Below are positions 8,152 through 16,529 of a stretch of 19,179 bases of DNA, in pieces; within the stretch, counting starts at the first letter, position 1, and the number at the start of each line of letters is the position of its first letter. The notes below the pieces were generated by a model. The model did not search any database. It was not told the DNA's origin and was given only the letters and a program-made list of their open reading frames with translations. A program made the translations under genes and the position numbers. The stretch lies in NCBI GenBank assembly GCA_027943245.1, contig JANDJZ010001772.1:1-19179 (forward strand), given 5' to 3'. Origin of the DNA: Acanthamoeba sp. SK_2022b. Lineage: Eukaryota; Discosea; Longamoebia; Acanthamoebidae.

Positions 8152-9417
8152 ATGATGATGAAGACATGTGTTCGCGCAGGCGTCGGAGTGACGATTGCCC
8201 TGCATGCGGTGCTGGCCGCCGCGCAAGCCACCCAGGAAGAAGTCGACGCAGCCAAGCTGCGCGCCGATCTGGCGGCGGAGCTGCTGAAGGAAGCGACCTC
8301 GAACGCCCAGCGCGCGATGATCGATTCGAAGAACCAGACCGAGGCGGCCAAGGCGGACTTCGAGCTCACCAAGATGAAGGCGGAGTTGCTCAAATCGTTG
8401 ATTCCCGACCCGCAGAAATACAAGGTGGCCGACCCGAAGGCGCCGAAGCTGCAGGGAAGCTTCAATCGCTTGGCGTTCCGCGATGCCGAAGCCATTGCCG
8501 CAAAGATCGTCGCCGGCCTGAATCCGGCGACGCTGTGCAAGGACCTGGCGATCCTTTATACGGACGAAGCTGCCGTCCGAACGCTCCTGAGCGTTTCGCG
8601 GGGCACGATCAGCAGCCTCGCCCAGCTGGCGGAGAAGCTGCACGAAGTCCGTCAGGACCTCGACGACCAGGCGGCGGAAGCCGCCAAGTCCGGCGCCGCC
8701 ATCACCGTCGAATCCCTGACTATCGGCGGCGGCCTGCTCGCCGCGCAGTTCGCGATGTCGCTGGCGACCTCCCTCAAGCCGGTGTATGCCTTCGAAAGCG
8801 TTTCGGCCGTACCGGTGGTCGAAGGGGCCTTGCGGGGGCTGGTGCTCTCGAAGATGACGGGTTGCACGATCATCGAGCCGGCGGCCATGGTCTACACGGA
8901 GGCCGGCAGGGCAGCGCCCGAGGAGCAGGCGGCGCAGGGCGCCCGCAACAGGATCCGGGAACTGCGCTCGTCCATCCGGAATGCGCAGGCACGCATGACC
9001 ACGCTCAAGGGCGGGGCCAAGTACAGCGAGGACAAGCCGGCGCAGGCGCGTGTCGCCCGCTCGGAGGCCGTCATCAAGCTCGCCGTCGACGCCGCCGATG
9101 AAGCGGACAAGGCCCTCGCCGGTCTGTACGTCGCCGATGCCGCCGGAGTCACGCCCATGGACAACGCCGTCCGCGGCGGCATGCTGGCCGCGCGCATCGC
9201 AGGCAAGGTCGTCTATTCGCTGGCCATCAGGGCCGTCGCTTCCGACGTGGACATGATCGCCGAGGACGGACTGTTCAAGAGCCTCAAGCTCTCGGTCTCC
9301 TCCGGAACCGTGGCGCGTTGGCAGTTGACGGACTCCGGTGGGGTCGTCATGTCGATCGGCGCAGTGTCCGCGGAGCAGCCGCAGACGAACATCCCGGTGC
9401 GGGTGTCCGGGCCTTGA
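8152..9417 (+). CDS. Exported coiled-coil protein of unknown family
   Basis: This is a 421-residue protein. A GGGGAGGAGA ribosome binding site (8141-8150) precedes three successive ATGs (8152, 8155, 8158). The first is used here, although the third gives better spacing. The N-terminus is a classical Sec signal peptide: basic MMMKTCVR, then the hydrophobic core VGVTIALHAVLAA, with a probable cut after Ala26 in AQA|T. Mature residues 27-85 are strongly helical and Ala/Lys/Glu-rich (coiled-coil-like). There are two cysteines, Cys129 and Cys238, that could form a periplasmic disulfide. The region around 190-206 is hydrophobic and Gly-rich. Residues 255-340 are again helical, and the last 80 residues are beta-like. 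I do not recognise the family. It is odd that an operon of cytoplasmic proteases and NTPases ends with an exported protein; the gene may be part of the system or a passenger. It is not an enzyme I can name. Confidence 0.75.
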   Translation: MMMKTCVRAGVGVTIALHAVLAAAQATQEEVDAAKLRADLAAELLKEATSNAQRAMIDSKNQTEAAKADFELTKMKAELLKSLIPDPQKYKVADPKAPKLQGSFNRLAFRDAEAIAAKIVAGLNPATLCKDLAILYTDEAAVRTLLSVSRGTISSLAQLAEKLHEVRQDLDDQAAEAAKSGAAITVESLTIGGGLLAAQFAMSLATSLKPVYAFESVSAVPVVEGALRGLVLSKMTGCTIIEPAAMVYTEAGRAAPEEQAAQGARNRIRELRSSIRNAQARMTTLKGGAKYSEDKPAQARVARSEAVIKLAVDAADEADKALAGLYVADAAGVTPMDNAVRGGMLAARIAGKVVYSLAIRAVASDVDMIAEDGLFKSLKLSVSSGTVARWQLTDSGGVVMSIGAVSAEQPQTNIPVRVSGP

Positions 9418-9458
9418 CGGCGCGCGGCGCCGGCTGAGGCCTTCCGGAGCAGAACGAG

Positions 9459-9739
9459 ATGAGCCGTCCGAAGTTCGTGCATCGCTGCGCAGGGCGCTGC
9501 AGCACCGAAAGGCTGTTCCCCTCGGCACTTTCCGCGGCACCGCCGTCCGGCGTCCAGCCGGGACTGGTAGTGGACGTGTCGGACGGAAGGCTGCCGCTCT
9601 GGTCGCCCGGAGCCGGCTGACCGAAGCGGATCGGCGCGACCTGCGCCGCCTGTACCAGGCGGCGTGGTCGGGCGACCCCGAAGCGATTCTGGGCAAACCG
9701 GTCACGCTAGTGAGGGTGTCTTACGCTGCGAAGCAGTGA
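9459..9739 (+). pseudogene. Small hypothetical protein with apparent frameshift
   Basis: The ATG at 9459 has a good ribosome binding site (GGAG at 9446-9449). The first frame runs 53 residues to a TGA at 9618-9620, beginning MSRPKFVHRCAGRC and reaching PLWSPGAG. A one-base shift at about 9617 enters another open frame that is clearly protein-like (LTEADRRDLRRLYQAAW and onward) and ends at 9737-9739. Together they make about 93 residues with two early cysteines (Cys10, Cys14) and a C-terminal helix. Neither half is complete alone, and the upstream part of the second frame is arginine-rich nonsense. The product is unknown. It lies 41 bases after the exported protein gene and is probably the last gene of the operon. 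Alternatively the first ORF is a real 53-residue protein and the second half is chance. Confidence 0.5.
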
Positions 9740-10248
9740 TGTTTGAGCAGGAAAGGCGACCGGGTCGTCGCGTGTGATGAGGGCTCGCCGTGCCGCGTGG
9801 TATCGCAAACTGCTCGGCCTACAAGCTGCAGCCTGGCTTTTGTCCAGTTGGGCTGGTGGACTGGATGGCGGACAGAGGAAGCAAAGACCGGAGATGCAAT
9901 GCGGGCGCCATGCTTGACAGACTCCTGCTCTGTCGAACCTGGCTTCACCGGGGACGCTGTTCCAGTTCTCCGCGAGGGTATCTGCCTTGGGCCCATTGCC
10001 GTCCTAAGCTTCCATCCATTCTCCAGTGGCGGCTTTGGGCGCACTACCGTCCTTGCAGACGGCAGCTGCAGGCTGATCTCGCTCGCTCACGTTAGCTGCT
10101 CTCAACGACTACTGCCGCGAAAGCCGGCCATTGGTAAGCAGCTACCTCGTAGGACAGCAACGCAACAGAAAGCGGTCTCTTGATAGAGCGTGATCGTGCC
10201 AACTGCACAGTTACATAGAGAATCCGGCAAGGCTGTACCAGGCTGTTC
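9740..10248. other. Non-coding junction between the two modules
   Basis: This 509-base stretch separates the two convergent operons. The forward ORFs here (for example 9743-10183) lack ribosome binding sites and have a composition unlike the neighbouring genes. By eye it is less GC-rich than module 1. It contains the 39-bp repeat copy B at 10041-10079. A stretch around 9990-10020 (GCCGTCCTAAGCTTCC) distantly resembles the repeat's GTTGAAAGCTTCC segment. I see no terminator hairpin with a clear T-run. Confidence 0.6.
10041..10079 (+). repeat. Intergenic repeat, copy B (39 bp perfect match, between modules)
   Basis: These 39 bases are identical to 16702-16740, in the same orientation, starting GCACTACCGTCCTTGCAGAC and ending GCAGGCTGATCT. 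It corresponds to the left-hand part of the longer copy at 16702-16826. Beyond 10079 the match drops sharply, with only scattered similarity (GAAAGC...CGGCC) where copies A and C continue. It sits between the two operons. Confidence 0.88.
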
Positions 10249-11682
10249 TTAAGCTGCCCGCCCACCACAAGGCATCGGCGGATTAACCGTGCCTGGCCAG
10301 CAGACCGAAACAAACGCGCAGCCGTGGCAGCAAAGTCGCTCATCGATCATCGGGACTTGGCAACGCGACCTGCGTCGATCCAGGACGTCGCGATGCGCAC
10401 AGTGATGAGGCTTGTCGTCAGCGAACAGTACCTTGGGCGTGATCATCGGTCTCATGATGGCTGACTCAGCTGCCGCTCGATTTGTAGCTCTGCAGGCTCC
10501 CCAGCTATGGAAGTCGCACGCCAGGTCTGGACGAGCCTTGACGAAGTGGGTGTCCTGGCCAGTGACGACGATCCAGTTATCCTTGTAGTTCGGCAGGTCC
10601 CTCACCAGCGATTTGACGACTTCCACACCATGCAGCGCCTGTTTTGTGAACCCGCGGAAGTCGACGGCCGAAGACGGGTGGAGTTCGGCGCCGAGTTGGT
10701 CTGCAGTCCTTCTCAAGAGGGCAGCGGCGGCCTCGCCAATTGATGTCACATGGGCGTCGAGGGAAGGGCCACCACCGTCTTCATCGCTGCCGTACTCCAT
10801 GTACACCGGATCTGTCTCCTCCAGCACTGTCAGCTGCATGCCGTAGAGGTCTTGAAGCACGAGTGCTGGATGGATCCCAATCCGAGGTTTCTTGCCAAAG
10901 AAGGATGTCCCTGCCGTCTCATAGCTCACCAACGTCGCGTGAAAGCACCTGTCGAGGGTGTCGCTGGTCAAGAAGTTCAGGACCTCCGTCGGGCGGACGC
11001 TGGCCGGCGTCTCCTCGACCAACGAGTCCTTGGAAAGCAGTTCATAGAGCTGCGGTGCGTCGCTCTTGAAGTTCACCCTCTCGAAATGCTTGATGGAGTT
11101 GCTTCGAGCGGGACCTTCCACAAACGCAGCCACCGGATCGATGAAGACGACGATCCATTCGCCACTGCAAATGACGGCCCTGGGCAACCGATGTTGGTGA
11201 AGCTGATACAGCCGGCTAACGTAGCCACCAACCTGGACTATGTAGTCCGGCCATTCACCCGCAAGGGGCGATTTCGCAGTCGCTCCGCCTTGGCGCCAAT
11301 GATCGATGGCGTCTGCCAAAACTGCCTCAACGCGATAGGCCCCATCCTTGCGCGGCTGTAGGAAAGGTTTCTCCCATGCCTTGGCCTCTATCAACAGTGC
11401 AGGGACATTTGTATCGCACGCCTTACCAAGGTAGTCCATGCGCGTTGTCGTCTTGTCCTTCAGGCGTGCCTCTTCAACTACATCCCCGCCCAGACCCAGC
11501 GTCCACCCCAGCAACTCGACAAGCTCGTCGAGGAAGTACACGCGCGTCGCATGCTCGTGCGGGTCGCCGACAGGACCGCCGCCGTAGGGCGCTGCGGCGA
11601 TCGGTCCTTCCGGAGCCTCCAAACGATCCAAGAGCTCAGCAAACTTCCCCGGGAAGTTCGCCTTGCGTGCCATGCGACTCAC
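10249..11682 (-). CDS. PD-(D/E)XK nuclease (HsdR-N-like) with C-terminal Cys/His cluster
   Basis: This is a 477-residue protein. The GTG start at 11682 overlaps the previous gene's stop by 4 bases (GTGA) and has GGAG about 9 bases upstream; an in-frame ATG three codons later is an alternative. Residues 43-110 match the nuclease fold of type I restriction HsdR N-termini: HEHATRVYFLDELVELLGW, then Asp83 in RMDY and Glu99-Ala-Lys101 in LLIEAKAW, which gives D-x15-ExK. The middle of the protein is not recognised. The C-terminus carries a potential zinc-binding cluster: His426, His427, Cys428, His430, Cys441, Cys451, Cys452, His453, Cys455 and Cys461. There is no helicase or ATPase motif, so it is not a full HsdR. 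Its coupling to the Avs-like gene points to a partner effector or DNA-targeting subunit (inferred). The nuclease call is good; the exact role is unknown. Confidence 0.82.
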   Translation of the reverse strand: MSRMARKANFPGKFAELLDRLEAPEGPIAAAPYGGGPVGDPHEHATRVYFLDELVELLGWTLGLGGDVVEEARLKDKTTTRMDYLGKACDTNVPALLIEAKAWEKPFLQPRKDGAYRVEAVLADAIDHWRQGGATAKSPLAGEWPDYIVQVGGYVSRLYQLHQHRLPRAVICSGEWIVVFIDPVAAFVEGPARSNSIKHFERVNFKSDAPQLYELLSKDSLVEETPASVRPTEVLNFLTSDTLDRCFHATLVSYETAGTSFFGKKPRIGIHPALVLQDLYGMQLTVLEETDPVYMEYGSDEDGGGPSLDAHVTSIGEAAAALLRRTADQLGAELHPSSAVDFRGFTKQALHGVEVVKSLVRDLPNYKDNWIVVTGQDTHFVKARPDLACDFHSWGACRATNRAAAESAIMRPMITPKVLFADDKPHHCAHRDVLDRRRSRCQVPMIDERLCCHGCAFVSVCWPGTVNPPMPCGGRAA

Positions 11683-14600
11683 TGAAGTAGCTCCGGCAGG
11701 CGGTAAAGCAGCTTGCGTGCCGACGTCCAGCCCACTTCCATGAATATCTCAAGGCAATCCACCAGCGCCTGCCGTCGTGCGTCGTCCTCAAAGATCTCCT
11801 TGTTGTCCGCCAGGAAACCGCTGATCAGTCGCACCATCAGCTCAGCGCCCAAGGCTTCGAACTGATAGCCCCCCTTCGATCCGCCGGTTCGAATGGCGTG
11901 AGCCGTTAATTCGAATGCCTTGATCGGATCCTGCGGTGCGAGCACCTCGATGAGCTGCAGCAGTTGATAGATGGTGTGCGCGTTGGGTTGGCGCCCGATC
12001 ACCTCCAATGTCGGCGACACCTCGCTCAGGAAGATGACACACGCTGCATCGTCGAGCCTCGATCCGCCAGTTGCGCGTTCCGTTGCAAAGTAGAGCTGCA
12101 TCGCCGCCTTGTCCACGAGCTCTGCGCAGGCGCGAAGTCGCGTCAACTCCTCTTCCGGCAGCGATTGAGAAAAGTCAGCAGCGCTCAGTTGGGCGTCCGC
12201 CGCGACAACGATGCGATGCATCAAGGCCTGGGAGCGGCGTCTAACGTCGTCGTTGCCGGTTCGCTCCGCCTGAAGCCCCAACACGACCACTTCGCGTAGC
12301 GTGTAGAGGATGGTGCCCAGCGCGCTGCTGTGGTCTGATGGGCGGGTCATCCATTCCGACAGCTTGGCATTCGCCGGATCACGGTCGTAGGTGACGTGCA
12401 GGATCGCATAGAGGTCAGACAGCATGTCCTCCACGTCCGACGCCTGGGGCGTGCCGACGTACCGCGCCATCAAGTCGTAGATCAGTGGCTCCGTTCGCTG
12501 AGGTTCGGCGTGGATGACCGACTGTAAAACGCCCACTGCCGATTTGAGGACAGCAAGGTTTGTCTCGTCCCTCAACCGGGACGTGAGGCGAGACCAGAAC
12601 CCTTCTCGGTCAATGCTCCAGATGCGCACCAAATGCCGGACGCACTGCGAGCGCGTTGCCGGATGAGGGTCGATCAGAAGTCGGTCAATCTCCGCCACAA
12701 GACGGGGATAGAGGTCCTCCCGCTGCAGGCAGACATCCAGCGCTGCCGTGGCGGCCTCGATTCGCGCCGCAGGCCCGCCCCACGACTGTGACCGCTCAAA
12801 GTCACTCTCCGTCGTGTCGTTGACTTCCGGATTGGCCGAGTTGCTCGCAATGCGCAGCAGGGCGAGAAACCGATCTGCAGGATCGAACCCAACCGTGGCA
12901 ACCAGCCGCTTGCCTTGGGCGAGGTGATCGCAGCCCTTCCCTATCACGCCCTCTCCATTCAGGCGCAAGGCGGGGTGGAGATCAGGCGCATGAAGGCTAG
13001 TCGCAACGGCTTCCAACAGATCCAGCGCTTGCTCTGTGCCGATGGCCGCGCTCTGATTGCCACGCTGCGCTTCATTCACCGTATTCGCGGCCTCCAGCGC
13101 CACCATCGCTGCAGCATTGCCCGGCAGCGACTTGTCGAGGTCCCGGATCCAAAAGTAGGGCTCGACAGGCTCCGACCCGCTGGTGATTCTGAAAAGCCTC
13201 TCGTTGTGCTGGGTTCTGCCCTGCGAGTCGGCGGACATCGAGTCAAGCACCGCCTTTGCATGGTCAGTGGCCAGTTGAGGTCGACCGATCGCGCTGTACA
13301 ACCGGCGCATCAACGCGGCTCTAGCCGTATCAGGGTTCTCGAACCCCTCCATGTCAAAGCTTGCCGCAGAGGACTCAAGGTGCTCTCGCTCTTCAGCGGT
13401 TCGCCTCTTGTACCCCTTGGCGATTAGGTCGATCGCATCTTTGCATGTCTCAGATTGGGTCAGCCACGCCTCATCGGCCGCGATCGGCCAGAGCAGATCG
13501 ACAGAGCTGTCGCCACGGCGTACTGCCGCCAGAAAAAGCCGCGACCAGACAAACCCCCACTTGGAATTCCTCGCAATCTGGTCGGCAACGGCACGCGCAT
13601 CCGGTTCAGAAAGTTCGCCGAATGCCCCGAGGAATTTCACCATCAGCGCTTCGCCATCGTACCCGTATGCGCGATCCGGCTCGTGCGCCCACAAATGGCT
13701 GTGATCGGCAATGAGCTGGTACTCGACACCGTTGATTGTTCGGCGAATGGGGGCTTGGTCTTCTGAGCTGTGCTCTCGCCGGATGAAGCCGTCAACCGCT
13801 GCGATTAGTGCGCGCGTGGCGGCCTGGGCATGGGATTTCAGAAACTTGGGGTAGACCTCCGCAAGCGAGTACAGCGCCATGTCGTAGTCCTGCACGGAGT
13901 TCGAGCTCAAAGACAGGATTTGGCTGCGGCTTCCGCCCATGCTGGTGGTCACGTTTTCGGTGACGCTGCCTGCGAAGGTCCAGCCATATACCTCGGCAGC
14001 AAAGTCCGAATCTGCCTCGACGAGCGTGGAAATCTCGCGGCACAGCGCTGGCACGTCATCCCAGTTGTGGGTGGCGGCACGGGCTGGCAAGAAGATTTGC
14101 TCAAGCAGTGCTCGAGACTCATCAGGGTTCGTTGCGTAGGTCGAAACGACTCGCGGGATCACTGTTGATGCTGCGATCCTGGACTCCCGCTCGAGCACAT
14201 ATCGCAGCAATGCGCGCGCGCCCAAGCCGACTGAGCCTCCGGTTCGCGGTGGGCGTGCCGTGATGACCAAGACGTGCAACAACGATCCCAACACGTAAGG
14301 GACGGCCTGGACGCACCCTGCCAGTTCGCCCGCCAGGGCGTCCCAGGGAGCGAGGTTCACTTCAGGCGCGTCTTCCACACGGACGGCGAGGGCAGCTACC
14401 ACGTGCCGGAGCGCTGTCGCCGCGAGCTCTCTGCCATCGATAGTGTGAACAGCAATGGCACGGATGTCGTGAGGGGTCTCGGGCAGCTCCGCACTGAGCC
14501 GTCCGGCAACGCTGCGAAAGATCGCGTCGCCATTGGCGTTGCCAAGAATCCTCTCGACGGCTGTCCAAAATCGTTCACGGTCGTCCTCAAGACTCCAGAG

Positions 14601-16529
14601 CTCCTGTAGCAAGAAGCCCAGCGCTGGCGCGAGCATCAGGCCGACGGTCTCCCCTCGCAGGTATTCCCTGGCGCCGGAGACGACGTCATCGGCATTCATC
14701 AAAATCCGCGAAGCGGCGTAATCAAAGATCAGGTGGTGCCGAAACTGGATGTAGCGGTCGTTCTCGACTTTGGCCAGAACACCTTGCAGAAGAAGGCTAT
14801 CCAGCGCTTCAGGATTTGAAGTGGCGATGTGGGCGATGGAGGTTCTCAGGGTTCTACCGCTGACCATGCTCTCAACAACGCGCAGAAGGCAGGCGTCGGC
14901 CCCGACCCCGAGAGGCGTGATTCGGTGATCCCAATACAGCCGCAGCAGGCCGGCCTGGCTAGCAAGGTGCGCAAAGGCATCAGCAGTGATGCCTGAGTTC
15001 AGCAGCTCGCCGATCAAGCGCGTGTTGAACGGGACCATCGCCAGTTGCTGAAGCTTGGCAGGCACGCCTGCCAGCGCTTCACGAATACGCGGGGCCCTAT
15101 CCAGCACACGCTCGAATTCCCCAGGGGACCAGGAAGGTACCGCCAAGTGCCTAACCATCAAGAACGTGCTGTCCTGGTATTCGACGTGGGCAGGCCGCCC
15201 CTTGAACAGCTCACGGAACCGCACGCCCATCCGCAGGTCAAAGGTCCGAATCGATGCGATGACCTTCCATCGGCCCTTCAACGCGAGCACACGCTCGATG
15301 AGGATGCGAAAGGCCGCCTCTCCCTTTCCGCCGCGAGTGGCGTCGAGGGCATCGATGACCAGCCATCCATCCGTTGGACCGTCCCACGCTTGGAGCACAC
15401 TGACTAGGTCGTGATCGAGGTCGAGCTCTAGCCGCAGTCCTGCGAGATCCTCGACGCTGTAGCGATCGACCGCCATCTCAACGACGTCGCCATACGTCCG
15501 AAGCTCGCGGGCGAGCGTGTTGATGACCGCGCTCTTGCCAGCACCAGGCTCGCCAATGAGAAGAAGCGACCCTTCTCGGGCCGCCGTCAGCGCGGCAAGA
15601 TGGCAATCTCGGGTGATTCGGATGTCGCCACCTGCTTGCTCGATTCTTTCGTAGCTACGGAGATCATCGGCGATCTGCTGGGAATGCGCCTTCAGCTTCT
15701 GGATGTCTCTGTCGAACTGCGGCGGCGCGCGCAGGGGTATGCCCTCGGCCCCGAGTGTCTGGCGCAATTGCGCCTCGTCACCGCCGCCGCGTTGTGTCAT
15801 CCATCGCTTGGAGATGACCGCTAGCGTATTGATCAACGGCCGCTCAAGTTGCGATGCAACAACCACCGCCGCCATCGTGTCGAATGCCTGACTGTCTGTT
15901 CCGTCTGGATCGAACCTGATGACCCTGATTAGCGCTGCGAGTTCGCGCAGAAGTTCTGTCGGCACGGCCTCCGATATCGTGGCGGCCCAAGCTGCCTCCA
16001 CACACAATTTGAAAACCTCTAGTGCCTTAGCCTCGCCTTGGGTGAGCACGATCGGCGTGGGCTGATATAGGGAGCGCAAGGCTGCGGGAAGGTCTTGTCG
16101 GATGGACAAGGGGGCTAATGGCCCGACCGCCAACACCAGGCGGTCGCGGGCCGGATCCAACGGCCGATTCCAAAGATCTGCTCCATCGCCATCGCGGCAT
16201 TCCAGCCAGTGGCGAACGAACTGCTGGATGGTCTTCGCCAAGCCGCCTTTCGGGTTGGGCGAGAGGTCCACCGAGGTCTTGGCTTGCACCGCGATGAAGC
16301 CACCCAGGGACGTCGCCACCAGGATGTCGTCGACAGGAGCTTCGCTTTCGAACCGAATCCAGGCGGGGACCGCCGCCCCCAGCCCGAGCGAATGATCCAC
16401 CGGTCGCTGCGCGAGCATCTGAAGGCAGAACATCGCCCCGAGCTTCTCCTGGAACTCGAAGCCGCCTGCTGCAGCCGAACCGCCGGTTTCAACGCTTTTT
16501 GAACTTCTTGGAATCCGAGAGTTTGGCAA
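11679..16529 (-). CDS. Avs-like STAND NTPase with N-terminal Cap4/Mrr-like nuclease domain
   Basis: This is a 1616-residue protein. The only canonical start in reach is a TTG at 16529, with a weak ribosome binding site; the frame is open upstream to 16637 without an ATG, GTG or TTG. Residues 20-130 look like the Cap4/Mrr (DUF4297-type) PD-(D/E)XK nuclease: GGFEFQEKL, FESEAPVDDILV with Asp67/Asp68, and AVQAKTS giving Gln82-x-Lys84. The STAND ATPase core has Walker A GEPGAGKS at 326-333, Walker B WLVID with Asp393, sensor-like IASIRTFD at 424-431 and a VPFN motif near 499-502, followed by RHHLIFDYAA at about 620. Residues 700-1616 are helical, HEAT/TPR-like, as in sensor regions that bind phage proteins. 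Length and order match Avs (AVAST) proteins, which cut DNA after sensing phage terminase or portal. Equivalence to a particular Avs type is not shown. The gene appears intact. Confidence 0.83.
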   Translation of the reverse strand: MPNSRIPRSSKSVETGGSAAAGGFEFQEKLGAMFCLQMLAQRPVDHSLGLGAAVPAWIRFESEAPVDDILVATSLGGFIAVQAKTSVDLSPNPKGGLAKTIQQFVRHWLECRDGDGADLWNRPLDPARDRLVLAVGPLAPLSIRQDLPAALRSLYQPTPIVLTQGEAKALEVFKLCVEAAWAATISEAVPTELLRELAALIRVIRFDPDGTDSQAFDTMAAVVVASQLERPLINTLAVISKRWMTQRGGGDEAQLRQTLGAEGIPLRAPPQFDRDIQKLKAHSQQIADDLRSYERIEQAGGDIRITRDCHLAALTAAREGSLLLIGEPGAGKSAVINTLARELRTYGDVVEMAVDRYSVEDLAGLRLELDLDHDLVSVLQAWDGPTDGWLVIDALDATRGGKGEAAFRILIERVLALKGRWKVIASIRTFDLRMGVRFRELFKGRPAHVEYQDSTFLMVRHLAVPSWSPGEFERVLDRAPRIREALAGVPAKLQQLAMVPFNTRLIGELLNSGITADAFAHLASQAGLLRLYWDHRITPLGVGADACLLRVVESMVSGRTLRTSIAHIATSNPEALDSLLLQGVLAKVENDRYIQFRHHLIFDYAASRILMNADDVVSGAREYLRGETVGLMLAPALGFLLQELWSLEDDRERFWTAVERILGNANGDAIFRSVAGRLSAELPETPHDIRAIAVHTIDGRELAATALRHVVAALAVRVEDAPEVNLAPWDALAGELAGCVQAVPYVLGSLLHVLVITARPPRTGGSVGLGARALLRYVLERESRIAASTVIPRVVSTYATNPDESRALLEQIFLPARAATHNWDDVPALCREISTLVEADSDFAAEVYGWTFAGSVTENVTTSMGGSRSQILSLSSNSVQDYDMALYSLAEVYPKFLKSHAQAATRALIAAVDGFIRREHSSEDQAPIRRTINGVEYQLIADHSHLWAHEPDRAYGYDGEALMVKFLGAFGELSEPDARAVADQIARNSKWGFVWSRLFLAAVRRGDSSVDLLWPIAADEAWLTQSETCKDAIDLIAKGYKRRTAEEREHLESSAASFDMEGFENPDTARAALMRRLYSAIGRPQLATDHAKAVLDSMSADSQGRTQHNERLFRITSGSEPVEPYFWIRDLDKSLPGNAAAMVALEAANTVNEAQRGNQSAAIGTEQALDLLEAVATSLHAPDLHPALRLNGEGVIGKGCDHLAQGKRLVATVGFDPADRFLALLRIASNSANPEVNDTTESDFERSQSWGGPAARIEAATAALDVCLQREDLYPRLVAEIDRLLIDPHPATRSQCVRHLVRIWSIDREGFWSRLTSRLRDETNLAVLKSAVGVLQSVIHAEPQRTEPLIYDLMARYVGTPQASDVEDMLSDLYAILHVTYDRDPANAKLSEWMTRPSDHSSALGTILYTLREVVVLGLQAERTGNDDVRRRSQALMHRIVVAADAQLSAADFSQSLPEEELTRLRACAELVDKAAMQLYFATERATGGSRLDDAACVIFLSEVSPTLEVIGRQPNAHTIYQLLQLIEVLAPQDPIKAFELTAHAIRTGGSKGGYQFEALGAELMVRLISGFLADNKEIFEDDARRQALVDCLEIFMEVGWTSARKLLYRLPELLQ

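Noticed and set aside
8047..9705. Minus-strand open frame of 552 codons opposite the exported protein gene
   Set aside because: It overlaps the whole plus-strand gene, which has a signal peptide and a strong ribosome binding site. Its own translation is rich in Arg, Leu, Gly and His, as expected of an antisense GC-rich shadow.
9743..10183. Plus-strand ORF of 146 codons in the inter-module gap
   Set aside because: No ribosome binding site, Cys/Ser-rich random-looking translation, and it runs through the intergenic repeat.
10249..11682. Complete type I restriction subunit HsdR
   Set aside because: Only the N-terminal nuclease motif matches. There are no helicase motifs, the length is less than half of HsdR, and no HsdM or HsdS is nearby.
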